A stretch of 49,822 bases of DNA from contig JBQCDV010000051.1 in NCBI GenBank assembly GCA_051960855.1, positions 1-49,822 of the forward strand, written 5' to 3'. The stretch comes from JBQCDV01 sp051960855. Lineage in GTDB: Bacteria; Actinomycetota; Actinomycetes; JAJZTN01. The first letter of the stretch is position 1. Each line of letters starts with the position of its first letter. Shown piece after piece: positions 24,780 through 32,146 of the stretch. Below the pieces are notes generated by a model. It was not told where the DNA came from. It worked only from the letters and a program-made list of their open reading frames with translations, and did no database searches. The position numbers and the translations under genes are program-made.

Positions 24780-25636
24780 AGCTGGGCCTCCGTGGCGGGG
24801 GCCAGGCTCTGCTGGCCCGATCTGGAGGCCCCGCTGACCGCCGCACGGGAGCGGGCGGCCTGCACCTCCCTGCCGGTCCTGGCGCAGTAGCCGACAAGAG
24901 CCGCGATCACGATGGCCGAGGCAAGGGCGACCGTCCCGTCGCCGAGACCGAGGCCGTGCAGGGACGCAGGCTTCCCGAGCCAGTCCGCCGCAGACGCACC
25001 CAGCGGGCGGGTGAGGACGTATGCCGTCCAGAAGGCAGGCACAGCGCTCATGACGCCGCGCCGGTAGGCGAGGGCCGGCACGACGATCGCGACGGCGAAG
25101 AGCACGAGCGAAGCGGCGTAGCCGAGGTGCAGGGTGAAAGCGGTGAGGTCTCCGGCCGCGGTGCCCAGGGCGAAAGTCGCGAGGACGGCAAACCAGTAGA
25201 ACCTCTCGCGACGACGCGTATCGATGCTGTGGATCGAGAGCGTCCCCTCCGTGCGGCGCCACGCAAGGAAGACCGCCGCGAGGACCACTGCGTAGCCGAC
25301 GGTCGTGATGACGTAGGGGATGCCGACGACCTTGTGGAGCCCGTCGGCCGCCATGGTGCCGAAGACGGCGACCATCGCCACCGCGAACCAGTAGGCCCAG
25401 GGGTGGTAGCGACGCGTCCGAAACTGCCAGACCATCGCGGCGACGAAGCCGAGCAGGCCGACTACCGCGGCCAGCAGCACGTTGCGGCCGGCGAGGTAGT
25501 CCGACGTCGCCTCGCCCATGCCGGTGGTCAGCACCTTGATCACCCAGAACAGCACCGTGATCTCGGGGACCTTGGCGTCTCCGAGCCGGGACACCGAGCT
25601 CGGTGTGCGTGTCGACGGGCGCGAGGGCAAGCGCAT
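24776..25636 (-). CDS. DUF347-repeat membrane protein (COG4705 type)
   Basis: A 286-residue polytopic protein made of repeats that each hold two membrane segments and a conserved Trp: FWVIKVLTTGMGEATSDYL, YWFAVAMVAVFGTMAADGL, YWFAVLATFALGTAAGDL and FWTAYVLTRPLGASAADWL begin the four units. This is the DUF347 repeat family, membrane proteins without established function. AAGGAG precedes the ATG. The 177-base upstream gap contains a TAGGGT (25696-25691) that could be its -10. It is coupled to the PAP2 phosphatase, which hints at a shared role at the membrane. Confidence 0.82.
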   Translation of the reverse strand: MRLPSRPSTRTPSSVSRLGDAKVPEITVLFWVIKVLTTGMGEATSDYLAGRNVLLAAVVGLLGFVAAMVWQFRTRRYHPWAYWFAVAMVAVFGTMAADGLHKVVGIPYVITTVGYAVVLAAVFLAWRRTEGTLSIHSIDTRRRERFYWFAVLATFALGTAAGDLTAFTLHLGYAASLVLFAVAIVVPALAYRRGVMSAVPAFWTAYVLTRPLGASAADWLGKPASLHGLGLGDGTVALASAIVIAALVGYCARTGREVQAARSRAAVSGASRSGQQSLAPATEAQL

Positions 25637-25813
25637 CCTTCTCCTTGGGAATGAGCCGGTCCCCGGATGAGAGGACGCGGGGCACTCGCCACCCTAGGGA
25701 CGGTCCCGGGGCACACCGGGCCTTCAGCCGGCCGCTGAGCGCACGGGGGCGAAATCTCCGCCTCCCCTCGAATCTGCCTCTAACCCGCAGACGACGCAGC
25801 CCCGCGCGAGACC

Positions 25814-26671
25814 TCAGCGCAGGAGGAGGGTCTCCAGTCGCGCGGCGGCGACGCGCACGCCGAGGACGCCCATGACCACGAGAACCGCCACGTGGACAAG
25901 GGAGGTCAGGTCGACGACCCCGACCGTGAGCTGCCGTGTCAGGGCAGCCGCGTGGTAGAGCGGCGAGATCTGGACGAGTGTGCGCAGCGGCTCGGGATAG
26001 ACCGACAGCGGGTAGAAGGTGGCGGAGAACAGGAACATCGGGATGAGGGCGAGCGTGACGTACTCGAAGTCCTGCCACGATCGCATCCAGGTCGTGGCGG
26101 CCATTCCGATCGCCGCGAAGCCGAGTCCGGTCAGCAGCGCCACGGGCACGACGAGCAACGCCCACCAGGAGCTGACGAGCCCGAGCACGAGCATCACGAC
26201 GAGGAACATCGCGGAGTAGAAGCCGCCGCGCAGGAGCGCCCACCCGATCTCCCCCACCGCTACATCTCGTGTGGACATCGGGGTGGCGAGCACCGCGTCG
26301 TAGAGCTTGGCGTACTTGAGCTTGAAGAAGATGTTGAAGGTGGCATCGAAGACGGCGCCGTTCATGGCACTGGAGGCAAGCATCGCCGGCGCGACGAAGG
26401 CGGTGTAGGTGAGCGCGTGGCCGCCGGGGCCCTCGACCGTGCCGACCAGCTTCGACAGGCCGACCCCGAGTGAGAGCAGGTAGAACAGCGGCTCGAAGAA
26501 GCCGCTGAGCAGGACGACCCAGCCAGCGCGGTAGACGCGGATGTTGCGTTCCAGCATCGCTGTCGGTCCGCCCGACCGTCCGGGGCCGGTCCCGCTGCTG
26601 CCCGTGAGCCGGGCGAGCGCGCGCGCCGCGCCCGGCGGGGCGATCCGCAGGACGGCGGAGGTCTCGGTCAT
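25814..26671 (-). CDS. ABC-2 exporter permease, second subunit
   Basis: A 285-residue NodJ/DrrB-type permease with six membrane segments after a Gly/Arg-rich N-terminus of about 40 residues. Typical are FEPLFYLLSLGVGL near residue 60 and KYAKLYDAVLATPMSTRDVAVGE in the coupling loop. Its ATG overlaps the stop of the preceding permease gene by ATGA. The two permeases are about the same size and similar in layout, so they probably pair as a heterodimer on one ATPase. Confidence 0.87.
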   Translation of the reverse strand: MTETSAVLRIAPPGAARALARLTGSSGTGPGRSGGPTAMLERNIRVYRAGWVVLLSGFFEPLFYLLSLGVGLSKLVGTVEGPGGHALTYTAFVAPAMLASSAMNGAVFDATFNIFFKLKYAKLYDAVLATPMSTRDVAVGEIGWALLRGGFYSAMFLVVMLVLGLVSSWWALLVVPVALLTGLGFAAIGMAATTWMRSWQDFEYVTLALIPMFLFSATFYPLSVYPEPLRTLVQISPLYHAAALTRQLTVGVVDLTSLVHVAVLVVMGVLGVRVAAARLETLLLR

Positions 26672-27474
26672 GCAATGAGCCTCCGCTCGAAGCAGCGCGC
26701 GGCGATCCAGCCGCCGGCGAGCGCCCAGGCGGCGAGGTAGGCGACGTGGACCACGACCAGAACGCCGCTGCCGGGTGACCCGAGCGCGAGACCGCGCGAG
26801 AGGGTCACGCCGTGCCACAGCGGCACGACCCACGCCAGCGGCTCGAGCCAGTCGGGCAGCTGCGACACGGGGAAGAAGGTGCCGGAAAAGAGGAACATCG
26901 GCACGATCCCGAAGCGGTACAGCATCGCGAAGCCGGCGTCGTTCTCCCGGGTGACCGTGAAGGCGAAGATGGCGGGTGCGTAGGCCAGCCCGGTGAGCAC
27001 GGCGACCGGCACGCAGAACACCCCGAGCCAGGACCCGAAACCGTGGAACAGCGCGATCACGATCGCGAAGACCGTGGCGGCGATGGTGATCCGCAGCATC
27101 ACGAAGAGCAGGTGGCCCAGGAAAGCGTCGATGGGACGCAAAGGGGTCGCCATCATGCCGACGTACTGCTTGTTCCACTTCACCGCGCCCATGACGGGGT
27201 AGGTCGACTCGAACGACGCCGTCTGCATCGCCACCGCCGCGAGGATCCCCGGGGCGACGAACTGCAGATAGCCCACACCACCGACGCCCCCGCCGTTCCC
27301 GCGGTTGACGAGGGTTGCGAGCCCGACGCCCATGGCGGCGAGGTAGCCCAGCGGCTCGAGCACGGTCGAGAAGATCGAGCCGCGCCAGGTGCGCCGGTAG
27401 AAGGCGAGCCAGTGCTCGAAGGCGCGCCACCACCTGCGGCGTTCGGAAAGGGTGGGGGTCGCGAACGCAGACAT
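26668..27474 (-). CDS. ABC-2 exporter permease, first subunit
   Basis: A 268-residue NodJ/DrrB-type permease. LEPLGYLAAMGVGLATLV near residue 40, KWNKQYVGMMATPLRPIDAFLG near residue 100 and six membrane segments support this. It starts 9 bases after the ATPase stop and overlaps the second permease by four bases, so all three form one operon. The cargo is unknown. Confidence 0.87.
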   Translation of the reverse strand: MSAFATPTLSERRRWWRAFEHWLAFYRRTWRGSIFSTVLEPLGYLAAMGVGLATLVNRGNGGGVGGVGYLQFVAPGILAAVAMQTASFESTYPVMGAVKWNKQYVGMMATPLRPIDAFLGHLLFVMLRITIAATVFAIVIALFHGFGSWLGVFCVPVAVLTGLAYAPAIFAFTVTRENDAGFAMLYRFGIVPMFLFSGTFFPVSQLPDWLEPLAWVVPLWHGVTLSRGLALGSPGSGVLVVVHVAYLAAWALAGGWIAARCFERRLIA

Positions 27475-27483
27475 GGCGGCGCC

Positions 27484-28488
27484 TCAGTCGACCAGGGAGC
27501 GACCGGTGAGCCGGAGGAACACATCCTCCAGCGAGCTGCGCCGCACAAGCACCGACTGCGGAACGACGCCGTGACGGTGCACCTCCGCGGCCGCCTCGTC
27601 GCCGTCGTCGGCGTAGAGCAGGACGCGGTCGGGCAGCAGCTCGGTGCGGTCGACCAAGCGCGCCAATGGTCCTCCCTCTCCTAGCAGGGTCTCGATGCGA
27701 GCACTGGCATCGGCGTTGTCCTGGGGGGCGAAGCGGAGCTCGACGACTTCGCGGGTGGAGTACTGGCGGATCAGCTCGAGCGGCGAGCCCTCCGCAGCGA
27801 TGCGGCCAGCGTCCATCACGACGAGGCGGTCGCAGAGCTGCTCGGCCTCGTCCATGTAGTGCGTCGTCAGGACGAGGGTCACGCCCTGCTGCTTGAGCCG
27901 GAAGAGCCGGTCCCACAGCACGTGCCGCGCCTGCGGGTCGAGCCCGGTGGTCGGCTCGTCGAGGAGCAGGATCTCGGGGTTGTTGATGAGCGACCGGGCG
28001 ATCGTGAGCCGGCGCTTCATCCCTCCGGACAGCGGCTCCACCTTGCTCGACGCCCGCTCGGAGAGCTGAACGAACTCCAGCAGCGAGTCCGCGCGACGGG
28101 CGACCTCGGCGCGTGGCAGGCCGAAGTAGCGGCCGTAGACCAGAAGGTTCTCGCGCACCGAGAGCTCGGCGTCCAGAGTGTCCTCCTGCGGCACGACCCC
28201 GAGGCGCGCGCGGATCCGCGACCCCTCGGTGCGCGGGTCCATCCCCAGGATGGTGAGCTCGCCCTCGGTGGGCGGGCTGACGGCGCCCACCATGCGCATC
28301 GTCGAGGACTTGCCGGCGCCGTTGGGACCGAGGAAGCCGAAGGCCTCGCCGCGCTGGACCTCGACGTCGATGCCCGCCACGGCAGTGAAGTCGCCGAATC
28401 GCTTGACGAGGTTGCGGGCCCGGATCATCACCTCGCCAGGGCCGGCGTCCCGGGTGGCGGTGTGGATGTCCGCGGCGGTGTCAGGCAC
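27484..28488 (-). CDS. ABC-2 exporter ATPase (NodI/DrrA-like)
   Basis: A 334-residue ATPase. Walker A GPNGAGKS (near residue 52), signature PLSGGMKRR, Walker B ILLLDEPTTGLDPQ and switch His in TTHYMDE are intact, and the C-terminal domain ends SSLEDVFLRLTGRSL. GTG 28488 is preferred because TAGGGT lies 7 nt upstream (leaderless). An ATG 20 codons further in (MIRARNLVKRF) would start directly at the ATPase fold. Confidence 0.88.
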   Translation of the reverse strand: MPDTAADIHTATRDAGPGEVMIRARNLVKRFGDFTAVAGIDVEVQRGEAFGFLGPNGAGKSSTMRMVGAVSPPTEGELTILGMDPRTEGSRIRARLGVVPQEDTLDAELSVRENLLVYGRYFGLPRAEVARRADSLLEFVQLSERASSKVEPLSGGMKRRLTIARSLINNPEILLLDEPTTGLDPQARHVLWDRLFRLKQQGVTLVLTTHYMDEAEQLCDRLVVMDAGRIAAEGSPLELIRQYSTREVVELRFAPQDNADASARIETLLGEGGPLARLVDRTELLPDRVLLYADDGDEAAAEVHRHGVVPQSVLVRRSSLEDVFLRLTGRSLVD

Positions 28489-28501
28489 TCGTCCGACCCT
28501 A
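28489..28501 (-). promoter_or_regulatory. Leaderless promoter -10 of the three-gene ABC exporter operon
   Basis: TAGGGT (28501-28496, minus strand), seven bases, then GTG 28488. Confidence 0.5.
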
Positions 28502-28528
28502 GTGAGCACGGGTGGGGAAGGCGAGGAG

Positions 28529-28774
28529 TTATGCGACGGGCGCTCCCGGGAGGGGTTCGTCGCCGTGCCCGGGCTCCGGCTTCGCTGGCAGCACGAGACG
28601 GCCCTCGTTCAACAGCCTGTCGCCCGGGCTCGGAGCCGGCTGGACGCGCTCGTGCTGCGCCTGCCGCTCCTCGTCGGCGCGGGCAGCTGCCGGGTTGTAG
28701 AACTCCTCGAAGACACCGAGGACACCGCCCATGGCGGTGTGGTCACCGAGGTTGCGCCGCAGCCAGCCCAGCAC
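28529..28774 (-). CDS. Small hypothetical protein (DUF6191-like C-terminus)
   Basis: About 81 residues if begun at GTG 28774; TTG 28822 would give 97. The central part GVLGVFEEFYNPAAARADEERQ followed by PAPSPGDRL resembles small actinobacterial DUF6191 proteins, but their usual N-terminal membrane segment is absent. The acidic/Pro-rich C-terminus looks disordered. It lies between the NERD-helicase and the ABC exporter and may be cotranscribed with the helicase (60-base gap from the helicase stop). Function unknown. Confidence 0.5.
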   Translation of the reverse strand: MLGWLRRNLGDHTAMGGVLGVFEEFYNPAAARADEERQAQHERVQPAPSPGDRLLNEGRLVLPAKPEPGHGDEPLPGAPVA

Positions 28775-28834
28775 GCCCTCAGCGTTGCACGTGGGGTCGC
28801 AGCGCGCGACGTTGAGAGTCAAGGAGAGGACGCC

Positions 28835-30487
28835 TCAGTGTGACCAGCCCAGGCGCTGCATGACCGCCTCGCCGCCCGTTGCACGGATCAGGTGCGGGTC
28901 GCCGCACACGACGAGCAGGTCGCGCGCCCGCGACAGTCCGACGTAGAGCTTCTCCCGAGCGCGCTGCTCACCCTGGAAGCCGTTGACCGCCAGCACCACG
29001 ACCGGTCGCTCCATCCCCTTGAAGCCCAGCACGTGCCCGTAGAAGACGTCGTCGTCCTCCCAGAACGACTCCCAGTACCGGCGCTGGTCAGGGTCGAGCA
29101 GCTGGCGCTCGACCTGCACGGGGTGTCGATGGCCGGTGGTCAGCAGCGCGACGTGCTCGTGGCCCCAGCCCTCCTCGAGCAGTCGCAGCACCTCGTCGTC
29201 GGCAGCCTCGACCGCGTCCTCGGTGGCGCACGGCACCACCCGGACCGGCGGCCCGTCGCCACCGCGGTAGCGCATCTGGCTGGTGGTGAGGCTGCCGAAG
29301 GTCTGCGCGATCTGCTTGGTGTTACGCAGGTTCTCGTCGAGCGTCACGGTAGGCATGTCGACGGGCAGTTCCCCGAAGCGCGAAAAGACGCGTTGGCCTT
29401 CGTCGGAGAAGACGTAGAGGCGCCCCTCGTCGGGGTCGCGCAGACCCGCGAGCACCGCCCCCCACCAGTCGGTCGCGAAGTCCTGCGCCTCGTCGACGAC
29501 GACCGCGTCAAAGCGACGCGAGTCCTGCAGATACGGCGCCAGCGCGCGCATCTCGGCCGGAAGCCGGGTCTCGAAGTCCTCGCTGTCGTCAGAACGCCCC
29601 CGGCGCGCGCCCCACTGCACACCGAGGTCGTGGAACAGCCCCACGTACGCCGGCCGCTCGCTGCCCGGCAGGACGGCGACGCGCCGCTGCAGGAACGTCG
29701 CGAGGCCGCGTGAGTAGCAGAGCAGCGCGACCCGTTGCCCCTGCTTCGTCAGCCGTCGGGCCTGCTCGAGCGCCAGCCACGTCTTGCCCGAGCCGGCGCC
29801 TCCCACGACGTGGACGCGTGGCATCCCCCGAATCAGGTCGAGCACGTGTGCCTGGCTGCCGGTGAGCAACTCCACCTCGGCCTCGCGTTCAGCGACCTCG
29901 GCCACCATCTCCCGCTGAGTCCCGGGACGGCCGCAGACCACCTCGACGAAAGCTGCGACGCCCTCCTCGTCGAGCACGGGGTTGTCCGACTCGGCCCGGG
30001 TGAGGGCATCGAGCACCTTGGCTGCCACCTGCTGGGTCTCGGCTCGGTCGACGAGCGCCCACCGCGGCAGCTCCGGAAGCTGCCAGTCCGGCGCGTAGTC
30101 GGAGGCCGGGAGGACCACCAAGTCCTCCCACCGCGTCCGGCGCCGCCCCCACGCCGGCTGTCGGTCGAGGTAGGACCGCAGTGCGTACATCGCGCGGCGG
30201 GCCTGGCTGACGGGGTCGATCTCCTTCTCGCGCACTCCGCCGCCGGTCTGCAGCCAGCCGCGGTCCGGGTCGTACTCGACCCGGCCGCCCTTGACCTCCA
30301 GTACGGCGATGCCCAGCCCCGGGACGACGGCGACGAGGTCGGCCTCCAGGTCCCCTTTGCGGTCGGACATCCGCTGGTTGGCGACGACGACCGAACCATC
30401 CGGCAACCCGGCGCAGAGGGCCTCGCAGACCATCCGTTCCGTGGGGTGCTCGAACGTCGGCTGCGCAGGGTGCAGGCGTGCCGTCAT
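28835..30487 (-). CDS. NERD-domain nuclease-helicase (UvrD-like)
   Basis: A 550-residue fusion. The N-terminal NERD domain (about 10-130) shows the nuclease-like ADLVAVVPGLGIAVLEVKGG, with Asp and an E-x-K. After a linker comes a superfamily 1 ATPase: Walker A VGGAGSGKTW (near residue 228), Walker B VVVDEAQDF (near residue 325), motif III-like YVFSDEGQRVF and a C-terminal LYVGLSRARDLLVV box. NERD-helicases are thought to process DNA and appear in some defence islands, but no partner defence genes are seen here; the neighbours are DNA-repair genes. It starts at ATG 30487 without an obvious ribosome-binding site. Confidence 0.85.
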   Translation of the reverse strand: MTARLHPAQPTFEHPTERMVCEALCAGLPDGSVVVANQRMSDRKGDLEADLVAVVPGLGIAVLEVKGGRVEYDPDRGWLQTGGGVREKEIDPVSQARRAMYALRSYLDRQPAWGRRRTRWEDLVVLPASDYAPDWQLPELPRWALVDRAETQQVAAKVLDALTRAESDNPVLDEEGVAAFVEVVCGRPGTQREMVAEVAEREAEVELLTGSQAHVLDLIRGMPRVHVVGGAGSGKTWLALEQARRLTKQGQRVALLCYSRGLATFLQRRVAVLPGSERPAYVGLFHDLGVQWGARRGRSDDSEDFETRLPAEMRALAPYLQDSRRFDAVVVDEAQDFATDWWGAVLAGLRDPDEGRLYVFSDEGQRVFSRFGELPVDMPTVTLDENLRNTKQIAQTFGSLTTSQMRYRGGDGPPVRVVPCATEDAVEAADDEVLRLLEEGWGHEHVALLTTGHRHPVQVERQLLDPDQRRYWESFWEDDDVFYGHVLGFKGMERPVVVLAVNGFQGEQRAREKLYVGLSRARDLLVVCGDPHLIRATGGEAVMQRLGWSH

Positions 30488-30592
30488 GCGCGCGACCGCC
30501 GCATAGCCGGGCTGGCGTCTCCCCCGGAGGACCTCACGGGCCCAGCATTCCAGCCGCGGCCCCGTGTGCGGGCGAGGTCGAGCGGCGTGCGG

Positions 30593-31945
30593 CTAGGCGG
30601 CTGGGAGCAGCCGTCGAAGGTCCCGCTCGACGATGGAGTCCTCCGGGCGAACGTCGTCCGCGCCCGGCAGTGGCGGCGCGATCGAGTCGTAGGTGTGGCC
30701 GCTCGGAGTGGTGAGTCGCGAGATGTGTCGCTCGCCGATCCCATCCCCGACGTCTGGTCCGCTGACCGGCTCCGCATGCCAGCCGGGGGCCTGCTTGTCG
30801 TAGTTGCAGCGTTCGCAGAGGCCCTGCAGGTTGGCCTCTGAGGTGCGTCCGCCCCGCTTCCAGGACCGTACGTGGTCGATCTGCCGGATGGGGGCGTCGC
30901 ACCAGGGCGTCCGGCACCTCTGGTCTCGCAGCTCGATGAGACGAGCAAGGCCGGGCGGTGCCAGCCGGCTCCGCGAGGCGGCGGCCACGAGGCCGCCGTG
31001 GGGCCCCCGGTAGAGCTGACGGATGAAGACCTTGGTCTGCTCGTCTAGAGACGCCTCCGCGATCAGCTGACGGACCCAGGGCGCAGGGACGGGACCCGCC
31101 TCCGCTACCTCGCCCGGCGTGTCGTCGCCGTCGAGCAGGGCGGCGTCGCTCAGCACCACGCTCACCGCGAGGTCCACGGGTCGCTCCAGAGGGTTGCGTC
31201 CCGTCACCCTCTCCACGAGGGTGTCCGCCATCACCTGGCCCCTGCCACGGGGCTCCGAGCCCGACGGGGTCACGGCGGTGTCGGCGGCCAGCTTCAACGC
31301 TGCGTAGACCGCGACACCGTCGGCCACGGGAAGCAGGGCGCTGACCCACGTCATCGTGTCCGGAGCGGGGCGGATCGTCACGCACCGGTCGGCGGAGGCC
31401 TTGGCCGCCCGCGCAGCGACGGACCGTGCGTCGACCTGGATGGCTAGCCGGCGAGCCGCGGCAACCAGCTCCCGGTCACCCAGCGACGCCGCGGGCGGGT
31501 TGTCACCGCCGCAGAGCTCAGCATCGATGGCCCGACGGTCAGCAACGTCCAGGCAGGCCGTCTCCCGCGCCAGCAGGGAGGCGCGCCACTCCGACAGCTG
31601 TCCGCCGGTCATCAGGGCCAGAGTGCAGGGCATCTCGGAGGTGAGAACCTTGGCCAGACCCAGCAGTCGCGACCCAGCGTGCGGCGACACACGGCGGGCG
31701 AGCGCCACCTCGGCTGCTACCCCGTCGCTGCGCCTGCGGGAGGCGATGTCCGCTGCAGCCCGCTCGGCCCGACGGACCGCGTCGAGCTCCGCAGCGTCAC
31801 GGGCCTGGGCAGCCGTCACAGCGCAGGCGATCTCCTCCAGCGTCCGCAGCCGACTCACCAGCTCCTCGCTCGACTCCGGCGACGGCAGCGACGCGAGACG
31901 CTGCACCCACGTCTCGAGACCGTCCCGCTCGTCGATATCGAACAT
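30593..31945 (-). CDS. DUF222-HNH endonuclease (13E12 repeat family)
   Basis: A 450-residue protein: an N-terminal helical DUF222 domain (about 10-310) and a C-terminal HNH nuclease with CRTPWCDAPIRQIDHVRSW, a Gly-rich turn, N-x-GLC-x2-CN. These are the family called 13E12 repeats in Mycobacterium, where members are induced by DNA damage. ATG 31945 is chosen over an ATG 12 codons earlier because TAGGTT lies 7 nt upstream and a perfect LexA palindrome covers the start. The role is unknown; a DNA-damage-induced nuclease is the usual inference. Such genes are often multicopy and variable between strains. Confidence 0.88.
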   Translation of the reverse strand: MFDIDERDGLETWVQRLASLPSPESSEELVSRLRTLEEIACAVTAAQARDAAELDAVRRAERAAADIASRRRSDGVAAEVALARRVSPHAGSRLLGLAKVLTSEMPCTLALMTGGQLSEWRASLLARETACLDVADRRAIDAELCGGDNPPAASLGDRELVAAARRLAIQVDARSVAARAAKASADRCVTIRPAPDTMTWVSALLPVADGVAVYAALKLAADTAVTPSGSEPRGRGQVMADTLVERVTGRNPLERPVDLAVSVVLSDAALLDGDDTPGEVAEAGPVPAPWVRQLIAEASLDEQTKVFIRQLYRGPHGGLVAAASRSRLAPPGLARLIELRDQRCRTPWCDAPIRQIDHVRSWKRGGRTSEANLQGLCERCNYDKQAPGWHAEPVSGPDVGDGIGERHISRLTTPSGHTYDSIAPPLPGADDVRPEDSIVERDLRRLLPAA

Positions 31946-31958
31946 GTGTTCGAACCTA
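31938..31958 (-). promoter_or_regulatory. Perfect LexA box over the start codon of the HNH gene, with -10
   Basis: TCGAACATGTGTTCGA (31938-31953) is a perfect 16-bp palindrome of the actinobacterial LexA type. On the minus strand the ATG start (31945-31943) lies inside it, and TAGGTT (31958-31953) is the -10 overlapping its edge. LexA binding would cover the transcript start and start codon together. Confidence 0.88.
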
Positions 31959-32117
31959 CTGGGTCGCGCCGCGCCCGGCAAGGGGCGTCACCTCCGCTGT
32001 GGAAGGACCAGCGACGGAGGCCTCGACCCCGTGACTCCGCTATCCCCCTTGATCCCGCTTGGCTACCGATGCGCTGGCTTCTGCCGGCTCCTCAGCCGGG
32101 AGAGAACAGCGGTGCGG

Positions 32118-32146
32118 TTGTCAGACCCACCAGCGAGGATGGGGGC
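32118..32146 (+). promoter_or_regulatory. PafBC-type (RecA-NDp) leaderless promoter of lhr
   Basis: TTGTCAGAC (32118-32126), 8 bases, GAGGAT (32135-32140), 6 bases, then ATG 32147. It matches TTGTCRGTG-N8-TANNNT except at three positions, with exact spacing. The distance to the ATG fits a leaderless transcript. The remaining 160 bases of the gap back to the HNH start show no other clear signal. Confidence 0.6.

Noticed and set aside
24207..26675. A single 822-residue protein joining PAP2 to upstream sequence
   Set aside because: Only its last 190 residues make a protein family; the rest is out-of-frame reading of the DUF347 and ABC permease genes.
30593..31945. The DUF222-HNH gene as a homing endonuclease or intron remnant
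   Set aside because: It is a complete stand-alone 13E12-type gene with its own promoter; no intron or intein boundaries and no interrupted host gene are seen.
28835..31945. NERD-helicase plus HNH nuclease as a two-gene defence system
   Set aside because: They are separated by 105 bases, the HNH gene has its own LexA-controlled start, and no further defence genes flank them. Adjacency alone is too weak.
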